This document shows positions 45,361 through 56,104 of a DNA stretch of 64,000 nt, piece by piece; the stretch's first letter is position 1, and each line of letters begins with the position of its first letter. The notes under the pieces are model-generated. The model was not told the DNA's origin, did not search any database, and saw only the letters and a program-made list of their open reading frames with translations. The stretch is from positions 8,370,001-8,434,000 of the forward strand of contig OY292280.1 of NCBI GenBank assembly GCA_958496175.1, given 5' to 3'. Position numbers and translations under genes: made by a program. This stretch comes from Sisyra terminalis (Eukaryota; Arthropoda; Insecta; Neuroptera; Sisyridae).

Positions 45361-47303
45361 CATGAACATAAGCGAGACAATAAACAAGGGATGTTGAACT
45401 ATTTTTCAATGGTATAAAAATTATAAAATAATTCAAAAAAAAAATTTTCTATACTTTGAAATATTTTAAAATGTTTTGATGTAGTGGAACATTATTAAAA
45501 CATTTTTTTTTTCGTAAATCTCATGTCTCAATACACATAAACTTATTTTTTTTGGTAAAGAAATATGAAGATAATTATTTATAGTCGCAGAGCCAGTAAC
45601 ACAAGTCTCATGGAGTGTTTGATGTACCTTGAAATTTTGTAAGGATAGTATTTATAGGATGAGAATTAGGAATACCTATGTTTGCCTAACCCAACCAGGG
45701 ACACCAGGTACTGCGCATGGGTGAAAGGTGTAATAAAATATAAGCCAAAAAAAGTGTTTGATTCACAGGCTAACAAACGTTAATCGAAAGTTTAGGTAAT
45801 TTTAAATCAGAATCCAAGATGGCAGACATTTTTGAAGGGGTTTATATATAATTAATGCCCCCCACAGTTGATTTTTTTTTAATACAAAATGAAGTGTTTG
45901 ATTCACTCTGAAATTTGAACAGCTTATTAATTAAATATTTAAGATTTTAATTACAAAAAGCCAGACAGTTTTGTTGGGGTTTAACTATTGGCAGACGTAA
46001 AATTTTTTATTTAAAATAGAAAGAGATAGGCTGCGTATGGTTGGCGGAGTGAGCGAGAGGACCGATCACCGCTGTAGCTGACTTTGTATTGCTTTTTCAA
46101 ACTTGTAAAATTCGAATAGCATAACCGGTGATAATCTATAATATAATGTAATGTCGAATCACATAAGAAATCCGTCAAAATTATAATTTAAAGTACTGTG
46201 ATGTGATTTTACCATTAGAAGTGTCTTCTAATGAAGGTTATCACCGGTTATGCTATTCGAATTTTACAAGTTTGAAAAAGCAATACAAAGTCAGCTACAG
46301 CGGTGATCGGCCCTCTCGCTCACTCCGCCAACCATACGCAGCCTATCTCTTTCTATTTTAAATAAAAATTTTTACGTCTGCCAATAGTTAAACCCCAACA
46401 AAACTGTCTGGCTTTTTGTAATTAAAATCTTAAATATTTAATAAATAAGCTGTTCAAATTTCAGAGTGAATCTAACACTTCATTTTGTATTACAAAAAAA
46501 TCAACTTTGGAGGGCATTAATTATATGTAAACCCCTTCAAAAGTGTCTGCCATCTTGGATTCTGATTTAAAATTACCTAAACTTTCGATTAATGTTTGTT
46601 GGCCTGTGAATCAAACTCTTTTTTGGCTTATATTTTATTACACCTTTCACCCATGCGCAGTACCTGGTGTCCCGGGATGGGTTATGCAAACACAGGTATT
46701 CCTACTTCTCATCCTATAGATATTAGCCTTACAAAATTTCAAGGTGCATCAAACACTTCATGAGACTTGTGTTACTGGCTCTCCGACTATAAATAATTAT
46801 CTTCATATTTCTTTACCAAAAAAAAATAAGTTTATGTGTATTGAGACATGAGATTTACGAAAAAAAAATGTTTTCATAATGTTCCACTACATCAAAACAT
46901 TTGAAAATATTTCAAAGTATAGAAAATTTTTTTTTTGAATTATTTTATAATTTTTATACCATTGAAAAATAGTTCAACATCCCTTGTTTATTGTCTCGCT
47001 TATGTTTATGTATCAAACCATAAATGGCTAGGAGCTGGAGCCAACTTTAAGTTTGAGATCTCCCAACTTCGGCGTTATTAAATCTTAGCTCCAGCTCTTT
47101 TAAAAAATTTTAGTTCTATAAGAGACTTAAGGGTTATTATCATGAGAAAATTCGAGAAAATGGAAAATTTGATAACAAATTTTTGAAAAAAAAAATGAAT
47201 TAGCCAAAAACGTATTTTTTTCGTTTTTTATTTTTAATGATGGTTTGTCGCTCTCATTACTTAAGTTACAACGAAGTCAGAGGAGTTGAACTAAATTGGA
47301 CTC
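45081..47303. repeat. 2.2-kb palindrome, arms of about 1.05 kb
   Basis: The left arm (45081-46133) and right arm (46237-47303) are inverted copies, well above 90% alike by eye, with a loop of about 100 bp that itself has the hairpin ATTAGAAG/CTTCTAAT. Matches run from GAGTCAAATTTAGTTCAAC (outer) to GCATAACCGGTGATAA (inner). The outer part of the arms is the 440-bp tandem unit. The inner part, from about 45370, is other sequence with TTGGCGGAGTGAGCGAGAGG and CCAGGTACTGCGCATGGGTG. No terminal duplication is evident. Confidence 0.9.
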
Positions 47304-48728
47304 TTGGATTATTATGTAGAAACAGAAATATTTGGAGTTGTAAAATTATTATCTTTATAAACCTTTTCCAGAAGAAATACTGTTTAAATGTGGTTAAATA
47401 TGAGATCATGGGGAAATTTTTTTTTATTTTTTTCATAATGTTCCACCGCATCAAAACCTTTAAAAATATTCCTTAGTATAGAGGAGAATTTTTGGAGTTC
47501 TTTTATAATTTTTATACTATTGAAAAATAGTATAACCACCCTTACGTGCAATGCCAAGCCAGAAATAGTGTACCATTTCGTAATACCGTCATCCAAGAGG
47601 TATTTTCTTAAGGGTTTTGGAATTTGATTGTTAAAAGACTCGAATAATAGGGTTAGGGGTGTCATAAAATGTATAACAAACCACTTGATTGCTTTATAAA
47701 CATGTAAAGGTACAATACGAAAATTGAACAATAGGAGGAAATGAGGCGATTTTCTTAGTCTTAGAAGGGTTGTAATAAGAAACTTATAGAGGAAACGTAT
47801 GTGTTTCGAGGCCGAAATGGAAGGGGTCGCTGCGACTTGCGAGCCCTTGGGGTTAACAGCTAAGATTGTTTTCAGGGATGAAATGTTGTAAGTAAACGTT
47901 GGGGGTAGTTGTAGTTTTCCCTGTCTCAAACTAAGCCTTCAACTAGTATAATAGGCACTCGAATCCGTGTATTAATTAAACATTATGGTTCTGGTAGTTT
48001 TCTTGAAATTGTTACGATAACTTTTCGGGGAGGTTACAAAGAACAAATATGAATAGATGAGAATGCGTTATAGTCTAAATTAATGAGATCAGAGAACGTT
48101 TTTCTGCAAATTAATATGTACTTCATTTAGCAACCCCCAACATTAAGGGTGGCGTTCTCGAGAAAATGAAGTTATCAACGAAAATGTTTGTGTTCTTTTT
48201 CAAAAACATCCCTTTGACCGTTCAGTTTTGCCACTTATATTTCTTCATAATTGATAAGGGTGAAATACAAAAAAGTTTTTTAATTTCACAAATTTATATT
48301 TTACACCCTTGTGATTTCTACATCTTCAATAAAATATTGAAGTACTTTTCCAAGGTCAAAATAGAAAGGGGGGGGGAATCAATTTTTCAAAAATTATTTT
48401 AACCAAAAAAAAAAACAAAACGGGGAAAAATTGCAGTTTCATATTTAAGTGGAAAATTTGATATCAAATTTTTGAGCAAAAAAAAATTCACCAAAATAGT
48501 GTTTTTTTTTCTATTTTTTTTTTTTATAATGGTTTATCCCCTCATTACTTAAGTTGCCACATATTCTGGAAAATTGAACGAAATTTATATTGACTCCGGC
48601 TCCAGCTCCGATATAAATTGTACTTTAAATACTTTATGAAATGAATGAATGAAATGAATACTTTATGTAAGACTTTATGACATTGCGATTTTGTAGCTTA
48701 TATGAAATTCAAAAACAATATTTTTTTA
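47304..48728. other. Flank of the palindrome with partial repeats; no gene accepted
   Basis: 47400-47540 repeats the sequence of 46858-46985 in direct orientation with many changes. 48420-48610 is an inverted, diverged 440-bp unit. The longest open frame of the window (minus strand, 47384-47929, 181 codons) lies here. Its last third is the repeat and it shows no domain, so I leave it uncalled. Confidence 0.45.
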
Positions 48729-49505
48729 CTGTGTATACAATATATAGAATATAATGCGATTCAATTTATATAGTATAGTATAATTTAATTTAATAAGATA
48801 TAAAAATCATACCATAAACATAAATTTGAACAGAAGTTCAAACAAAAATAATCGTGACGTATTGCCCAGATACGTATTTCGATTGCCAAGCAATCTTCCT
48901 CAGTGGTCACTCCGTAACTGCTTTGTGATGATTCACAAAATAATCACGGATTGACCTCAACTTATAAGTCGTGCCTTTTTCTTTTTGCGATGTAGTTAAG
49001 GAGGGCGGGGGTTAACAAATTTCTTTGCTTTCACCGAATCCTTCGTAAGCAACCCGAAAAGTGCCGAATTATGAATTGGCCCACTTTCCAAAGAAAGGGA
49101 AAGGTACTAAATTGGGAAAATGGACAAATTCAAAATTCGGCACTTTTCGGGTTGCTTACGAAGGATTCGGTGAAAGTAAAGAAATTTGGTACCCCCCCCT
49201 CCTTAAGCACATCGCAGAAAGAGAAAGGCCCGACTTATAAGTTGAGGTCAATCCGTGATTATTTTGTGAATCATCACAAAGCAATTACGGAATGACCACT
49301 GAAGAAGATTGCTTGGCAATCGAAATACATATCTGGGCAATACGTCACGAATATTTTTGTTTGAGCTTCTGTTCAAATTTATATTTATGATATGATTTTT
49401 ATATATTATTATATTAAATTTTACTACATAAATTGGACCGCAATATATTCTATATATTGTATACACAGTATAATTGTTCAAAGTCAGCGAAAAAATCTTA
49501 GTTTA
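48729..49505. mobile_element. Full-length family A foldback (777 bp)
   Basis: Flanked by AATATTTTTTTA at 48717-48728 and 49506-49517. The left end starts at CTGTGTATACAAT without a tail; the right end has the tail (GTTCAAAGTCAGCGAAAAAA, TCTTAGTTTA). Inverted pairing continues through the middle (TCACGGATTGACCTCAACTT; GAAAAGTGCCGAATT and its complement), leaving a loop of only about 60 bp near 49070-49130. Shorter copies at 53624 and 63421 keep only the outer parts of this centre, so this is the longest version here. Right-arm core CTGAAGA at 49299-49305. Confidence 0.9.
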
Positions 49506-49517
49506 AATATTTTTTTA

Positions 49518-49870
49518 ATTATTCATTGTAATGTTTTTTTTTTCGGCGAATCGGTCAGTCACGTATTTTGATTGCCAAGCAATCTGTGATGAGCCATCAC
49601 AAAGCAGAAAATTTGACGGTGACGCTTTTGAAAAACCCACCCAAATAATTAATTTTAATTTTGTTTCTTCCTTAAAAATGGACATTCCATCTGGGATTGA
49701 AAGTAAAAACTTTTTTCATATCTTCTACCCCTTCGATTGAAAAAAATCGTTGGTCGTTAATTGTCACCTTCGCTGCTAAAAAAAAAGTTTTTTCATAATT
49801 ATTCGAATGCCGTTAATGATAAAAAGCTAAAGATATTTTATTTAGGCTATTTTCGAAAAATACTATCGCT
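49518..49870. other. Non-coding DNA with a small family A fragment
   Basis: 49560-49610 (CACGTATTTTGATTGCCAAG, CAATCTGTGATGAG) matches the core in the version also seen at 29885-29925. No gene is seen. Confidence 0.45.
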
Positions 49871-49919
49871 ACAATCGAAAAATCCGTGGGACAGATTTCC
49901 CATACAAATCTGGCTATAT

Positions 49920-49997
49920 TCTTTACTCGTTTTAAGGTTTGAACCCTAAACCTACCGGTTTTGTAGCGGTCGTTTTGACCACTCGACCACTTGTTGG
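49920..49997 (-). repeat. tRNA-derived SINE copy 6 (head only)
   Basis: Minus strand: CAAGTGGTCGAGTGGTCAAA is a clean A-box region, and GTTTAGGGTTCAAACCTT carries a good B box (GGGTTCAAACC). The tail of the family is not recognisable, so it is a 3'-truncated or diverged copy. Confidence 0.65.
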
Positions 49998-49999
49998 CC

Positions 50000-51058
50000 T
50001 CAAAGTCTTGAAAAGACTAAAAAATTTACTTAGGCTTTTTCAAAAAAATACGCTGCTGTGTAAAACACGCCACTGATGTAGGGGGAATGGGCAAAAATTA
50101 GCCTACACCATTTACGATTTTCCACATCTATTTATTTTCATATATCTATTTTAACCCTGTAAAATTTATCATCATTTCACTGATAGGCTAGGTGGCGAAA
50201 AAATGGGGAAGAAAATGAGAAAATTTTCTATAAAAATCCGAGCAATCAGTATTTAAACACGGGGGTGAGTTGCGTTCGATTGGAATGGCAAATCGCGGGT
50301 GTTGTCACTGATATGTTCGGTAAGGGGTGGTTTTCTTGTATTTTCTTTTTGCTGTGTATAGGGGTTGACGACAACAACATCTATATTTCCAAATATTGCG
50401 TGGTGACGATGAACATTTACGGGAATGAAAAACAATCCACGTGGGTGCTACGTTTCAACTACCCCTAATACGGGGTGAGTTTTCATGATGCAGCTTTACA
50501 CAAATAAATCAAATAATTAAATTTGGTTTAAGCTCGCCTCAAGATGTTGTGTATGTGTTGTTGGAAGAGATTCCCAATGTGTCTTTGTGCTTTTCGCATC
50601 TTTCCCTCGTTTACGGGGGATGGAAGAAGGGTGGAAACATTTTCGAGTTACAATACCGCGGCTATATAACCATATACCGAATGACGTTAATGTGTTTATG
50701 AGCTTCCATTAAGCCGTTCGCGTTCAACGCTACCGCAAACTTAGCCTGAGAAAACGGACTTTTCACCCCTTAGTCTCGTTCCTTCGATACAATCACGCTA
50801 CTACCCGCCCCACCCCCCCTATTTGTGGACAACGAAGGGTAGAAATTGCAATTCGAATGGGATTTTCCTGGCTAATTATCACATGAAATTTCCGGTCATT
50901 TTTATTTGAAATTTTCTTTTTAACACCATTATACTTAACAATGTCATTAAAGAATAAAATCCTAGGATTTTCATTTGATTTTCCCTATATTTTATTCAAT
51001 TTTAACGATAGGGTGTCAATATCTACAATATGGTACTATTAAATATAATATCTAATGG
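50000..51058. other. Unique non-coding island
   Basis: Less AT-rich DNA (50250-50860) without recognisable coding signature. Confidence 0.4.
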
Positions 51059-51500
51059 TTGATAAGAAAGTAATATAATGAAAAGAAAAATATTGATAAT
51101 TTTACTGTATTTTCCATTTTTGGATCAATTGTCATATAATTGCATGTAATTTGGTAAAAAATGTTTTTGCTTTATTTCGATTTTAAAGGTATATTTTTTA
51201 CGGGTTGATAAGAAAGTAATATGTAATGAAAAGAAAAATATTGATAATTTCACTGTATTTTCCATTTTTGGATCTATTGTCATATAATTGAATGTAATTT
51301 GGTAAACAATGTTTTCGCTTTATTTCGATTTTGAAGGTATGTTTTTTATGGGTTGGTAAGAAAGTAATATGCAATTGAAAGAAAAATATTGAAAATTTTT
51401 CTTGGATTCCCCATTTTTGGATCATTTGTCATGTAATTGTATTTAATTGGGAAGAAAAGTCTTAGCTTTGTTTCGATTTTTAAGGGATGTTTTTTTTCGG
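51059..51500. repeat. Three tandem copies of a 147-bp unit
   Basis: Unit start TTGATAAGAAAGTAATAT at 51059 and 51205 and TTGGTAAGAAAGTAATAT at 51353. Each unit has TGTATTTTCCATTTTTGGAT or a variant. Copies diverge progressively to the right. Confidence 0.88.
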
Positions 51501-52540
51501 GTGGTACTAAGTGTTATACGTTTGAAAGTCTTGCGTTTTTTTTTACTGTGAATAAAATGCATCCCTAGGGACTGGTTGACGATTAAAACATCCCTCAGCA
51601 CCTACCTCACCCCTCACACTAATGAAGTAACCATTTCCAAAAGTTGGCAACGCGCATTTTAATGGTCTTTCGTGTTTTTCTAATGGTCATAGCTCGTCGA
51701 TGATCGTGTTGATGAGGCTGACTCATCTGCTTCAACCCCCATTTTCAACCCCTATTTTCTTACGAAAAACATGTTACACTTTTATTATTTTTAAATTGGC
51801 AAATCACCTGTTTTTTGTTTATTTTTATAGAAAAAAAACGGGTACAAAAAGGGTGCTGTTTCATTGTTCTCATCCCTTAATTTCTTTCATAAAAAAACAA
51901 AGTTTTTCCCCATAAATTTCACACGAAAAGTTTTTTTATATTCAAAATTAGTTTGTATTTAAAAAGCTGCAAACTTGCCGTGGTGAGCGGTGCCGGTGGA
52001 AGGTTTGCATTTCATTTCACTTCCCGTCCGTCTCTGGACGCCATCCCCCCACTACCACCCCCACGCCCACCCCCTGCTCATTTAGTTTGTGCTTGGATGT
52101 CAACGTGAAAGTTGGCCAGTCGTAATTTAATGAAAATGCGGCCACAAAAATAATAAATTCGGATGTGAGAAAATGATTTTTTCCGTTTGAACTTTTCGCG
52201 AAGAAAAGTTTCTCGGTCTGACACCAGATGTCACTTGAATGATACAAGACAAGCAGCAAAATAGGGGGACATAAAAGAAATTAAAGTTGCACCAAAGATC
52301 AGCTAGAAGTCATACGGATAAACTTGGTTTTATTAACTCCGGATTTGTCGTATCAAGTCTTCGTTTATGAAATGTCTTGAATATTCAATGTTGGACTTGT
52401 CACAATTCAGATTTGGGGCTTTGAACAGTTTTCATTCTAAGGGTGGTTTTTAAGATACTTTAATTATCTATTTTCCAACTATAAATCAATAATATTAAGC
52501 AAGTAGATTTTCTTAACTGTAAATGAAATTACTAGAATTT
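51501..52540. other. Unique non-coding DNA with a C-rich tract
   Basis: 52043-52078 is C-rich (a potential G-quadruplex on the minus strand). No gene is recognised. Confidence 0.4.
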
Positions 52541-53220
52541 TTTTTTGAGTCAAGTTATGGTAAAGACCATTTTCGGTCTTGTTGGTCTTTGTACTTGTTT
52601 CAATTGTATTTGATGGAATCAATGCGACTTATTTCTTAAAACAAACTTAAAAGATGGCTATGTTATACAATAATACAATGAATACCAAGACACTTACTTC
52701 AAAGATTAGACAAAAGTGGTGTCTTAGTCAAAAAATACTAAGCAAGTTATTTTTTTCAAATGTTGATGAAATTATTAAAAAAAAATTGAAGTCAAGTTAT
52801 GGGAAAGACCATTTTTGGTCTTTCTACTAGTTTCTAGTACTATTTTTTTAAGAAAACTTTGAAAAACTAAAACGTTTTTCTATTAAGTAAAAAAGATCAA
52901 AGCTGAAAGGAAGAACAAGAATGTAGACCAAGACACTTATTTCAATGACTAGACAAAAGTGGAGCTTTAATTAAAAAATAACTAAGCAGTGATTTTTGAA
53001 ATTTTAGATGAAATTACTAGTAAAATTTTTGAAACCAAGTAAGTATAGCAAAGACCGTCTTCGGTCTGGTTGGTCTTTGTACTAGTGTCAACTGTGCTTA
53101 ATGGAATTTATGCGACTTATTAAACTTTGAAAGACTAAAAAGTTATACAATTAAGAAATAATGAGGAAGACACTTACTTCAAAGATTAGAAAAAAGTAGT
53201 GTCTACATCAAAAAATCTTT
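52541..53220. repeat. Three tandem copies of a 241-bp unit
   Basis: Units begin GTCAAGTTATGGTAAAGACC at about 52549, GTCAAGTTATGGGAAAGACC at 52790 and CCAAGTAAGTATAGCAAAGA at about 53036. Each contains an AAGACC...GGTCTT hairpin and ACAAAAGTGGTGTC or a variant. Confidence 0.85.
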
Positions 53221-53256
53221 CTGTCTTTTTTGTACGGTAAATCGTATGTTTTGGTA

Positions 53257-53464
53257 CATTGTTTCCTAACCTGTGGTCCGCGAGCCTATGTTTGGGGGTT
53301 CGCGGTCCCATTTGAAAACGTTTGTTTTTTGTTTTTTAATTTAATGAAGGAATACTAAAATGTAATATTGTCCAAAAATTGCACTTTTTTTTCACTCAGG
53401 GGTCCTTGGCATTATGCTTGATTTTCTTGGGGGGTCCGCGGCTGAAAAAGGTTAGAAACCGCTG
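53257..53464. mobile_element. hAT-type MITE
   Basis: Imperfect inverted ends: CATTGTTTCCTAACCTGTGG on the left, and GGTTAGAAACCGCTG on the right (complement CAGCGGTTTCTAACC). Both ends carry GGTCCGCG. Flanks TTTTGGTA (53249-53256) and TTTTAGTA (53465-53472) match at 7 of 8 bases, the 8-bp duplication expected of hAT elements. Length 208 bp, non-coding. Confidence 0.82.
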
Positions 53465-53623
53465 TTTTAGTAGTTTTTGATTGAAAAGTGATATTTTATC
53501 GTTAAACAGAGAGAGAAGATTGAAATATGTTAGACTGAAGTCATTACTATCATATCAATAAGCTCATTACGTAATGACTTCCAGTCTTTCATCTCAGTCT
53601 TCTGTCTTGATAAGACCAAATCA

Positions 53624-54197
53624 TCAAAATAAGATTTTTTCGCTGACTTTGAACAGTTATACTGTGTATACAATATATAAAATATATTGCAGTCCAATTT
53701 ATGTAGTATATTTTAATATAATAATATATAAAAATCATACCACCAACATAAATTTGAAAAGAAGTTCAAACAAAAATATTCGTGACGTATTGCCCAGATA
53801 CGTATTTCGATTGCCAAACAATCTTCCTCAGTGGTCATCAAGTAGTTTGGATCACTCCGTAACTGCTTTGTGATGATTCGTTTTGAAATTTGGAAATTTG
53901 GGAACACCCCCCCTCCATAACCACATCGCAAAAAGAGATAGGCATGACTTATAAATTGAGGTCAATCCGTGATTATTTTGTGAATCATCACAAAACAGTT
54001 GCGTAGTGATCCAAACTACTTGATGACCACTGATGAAGATTGTTTGGCAATCGAAATACGTATCTGGGCAATACGTCACGAATATTTTTGTTTGATCTTC
54101 TTTTCAAATTTATGTTGGTGGTATGATTTTTATATATTATTATATTAAAATATACTACATAAATTGGACTGCAATATATTTTATATATTGTATACAC
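53624..54197. mobile_element. Family A foldback with 12-bp target duplication
   Basis: Flanked by AAGACCAAATCA at 53612-53623 and 54198-54209. The tail is on the left (TCAAAATAAGATTTTTTCGC, TGACTTTGAAC). The right end is cut at TATACAC. The centre (53880-53985) retains one side of the long centre seen in the 48729 copy (CACATCGCAAAAAGAGATAG), so a deletion removed the other side. Right-arm core CTGATGA at 54030-54036. Confidence 0.88.
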
Positions 54198-54209
54198 AAG
54201 ACCAAATCA

Positions 54210-55190
54210 GTTCATCAAAAAATCAATAGTTTTTTTTATACATATTAATTGAATCATTTAAAAAGGAGAAAATAATGGACATTGAAATTCGATTAGTGAG
54301 GGTTTAGTAGTCGTTTATTAAAGATTTTCATGCACGAAATGTTTGGTTATTTTTGTGGTGAGGGTGGCACTATATAAGAATACTTCATCAGTATTCTATT
54401 CCGATTTTCTCATGTGGGAGAAACAGGAAAGCACAATTCAATGGTATTTTCCATCAAACAAACGTGATCGCGGGAAAGATTTAATTTTTTATATTTCAGA
54501 AATATATTTTTATATTCGATGCTGGGAAAATGATAACGCAACAAGGAATTGTGTAAAATTTGATATAAACAATCTTCCTGTTAAAATTCACCCCGCTCGC
54601 GATAAGGGGTAACTTTTCCGGCGAAGTAAATATTCTCGTAAAAATTTATGTTATTGTTTCATATCAATTGATCGAAAACGTAAAGACTTTTATTGTGATG
54701 GCTTATGGACGTATTTTCCCCAAAATTCAGATTCATTTTCCAAACGCGTTCGATTCTATTACAACTTGACGGGGTAATAATCGAACTTCCGAAAATATCT
54801 GTCAAATACGATTATAAATGGAAAAAATATTTGTATCCGCACATGAATTTGTGTATATGTCCCTTTTTCCAGCTTGTCGGAAAAGTCAATTTGAATTTTT
54901 CTATCCGGGGTGGCTTTCTTCTAGGGTTGAAGTTTGTTAAAAAAAGGTGTTGAGCTTGATTGAGGGATGAAATCGGTACGAACTACGTGAGTCTATAAGA
55001 CAGACATCACCATTTTCCACGTGTGAAAATCAATTCAACAAAACCGAAATCCTTATTCTAATTCCACCCTTGTGAAACGGAACACATACAAATTCACTGT
55101 CCAATGGATATTGAAGTAAAAAGTAAAAATCAAATCTCTACTTACCCCTCATAGCGCATTTCAACTCATACCCCTTTTTGGTCAGTCAAA
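54210..55190. other. Unique non-coding DNA
   Basis: Frames of 82-89 codons without domain. Nothing is assignable. Confidence 0.4.
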
Positions 55191-55358
55191 ATCTGGCAAC
55201 GTGGCATTTCCTACTTTCTTTTGAAAATTATTCGCGAATAAATCGGCCCATAATGAATCTTTAGCTACGAAAGAGACAATTATACGATGTCAGAATTGAA
55301 TTAACAAATAATTGCGAATTATTTAAAAAACAAAGAAGAAAATACAGCGTTACCAGAT
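55191..55358. mobile_element. MITE with ATCTGGCAACG termini, copy 1
   Basis: Starts ATCTGGCAACGTGGCATTTC and ends CAGCGTTACCAGAT. The interior has CAATTATACGATGTCAGAAT. A second copy in the opposite orientation lies 120 bp away. No target duplication is clear. Confidence 0.65.
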
Positions 55359-55479
55359 TTCAAGATTCTAAAGCGAACATAAACCTGTCTTTCTATTGGT
55401 TTCTTTGTCTTTTATTTGTGGAAAGTATAATTTTTATTATTACAAATAAACGGTTCATGTATATTTTAGCGATGTCGAC

Positions 55480-55637
55480 ATCTGGCAACGTTGCATTTTC
55501 TACGTTGTATTTTATTATTTTTGTTAATTCAATTCTTACATCGTATAATTGTTTCTTTTGTGGCTTAATTTTCATTATGAGCCGACTTATTCGCAAATTA
55601 AATTAAAAACCAAGCAGAAATTGCAACGTTGCCAGAT
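55480..55637. mobile_element. MITE with ATCTGGCAACG termini, copy 2 (inverted)
   Basis: Starts ATCTGGCAACGTTGCATTTT and ends AATTGCAACGTTGCCAGAT. Its interior is the reverse complement of copy 1, so the pair can form a larger foldback. GCAACGTTGC is itself palindromic. Confidence 0.65.
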
Positions 55638-55798
55638 TATGATCGATCTTAAAGGGATATGATCCAAAAATCCAAAAAATTTTTGCAAAAAAAATTGATT
55701 TTTACAAACTTACTACTACAAATTGATTTGTAATTAATTTAATTTTTATTTTTTTGTTATAATTGTCATGAAAAAAAAAAAATAAATGCTTATTTAAT

Positions 55799-56092
55799 TG
55801 TGTATACAATATATAGGATATATTGCGGTCCAATGTGAATCATCACAAAGCAGTTACGGAGTGATCCAAACTACTTAGTGACCACTGAGGAAGATTGCTT
55901 GGTAATCGAAATACGTATCTGGGCAATACGTCACGAATATTTTTGTTTGAACTTCTGTTTAAATTTATGTTTATGGTATGATTTTTATATATTATTATAT
56001 TAAATTATACTACATAAATTGGACCGCAATATATCCTATATATTGCATACACAGTATAACTATTCAAAGTCAGGGAAAAATTTTTATTTTGA
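55799..56092. mobile_element. Family A, single arm with tail and short left stub
   Basis: Flanked by TGCTTATTTAAT (55787-55798) and TGCTAATTTAAT (56093-56104), 11 of 12 matching. The left stub (TGTATACAATATATAGGATA) is the first 35 bp of an arm, then an internal deletion, then one complete right arm and the tail (ATTCAAAGTCAGGGAAAAAT). Core CTGAGGA at 55884-55890. Confidence 0.85.
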
Positions 56093-56104
56093 TGCTAATT
56101 TAAT

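Noticed and set aside
47384..47929. 181-codon open frame on the minus strand as a gene
   Set aside because: Part of it is repeat DNA from the palindrome and no domain or coding signature is visible.
53773..53873. Repeated peptides with IRDVLPRYVFRLP in several frames (near 1.3 kb, 49.3 kb, 53.8 kb, 54.1 kb)
   Set aside because: They are translations of the same foldback arm, broken at different places; no start, length or selection pattern consistent with a protein.
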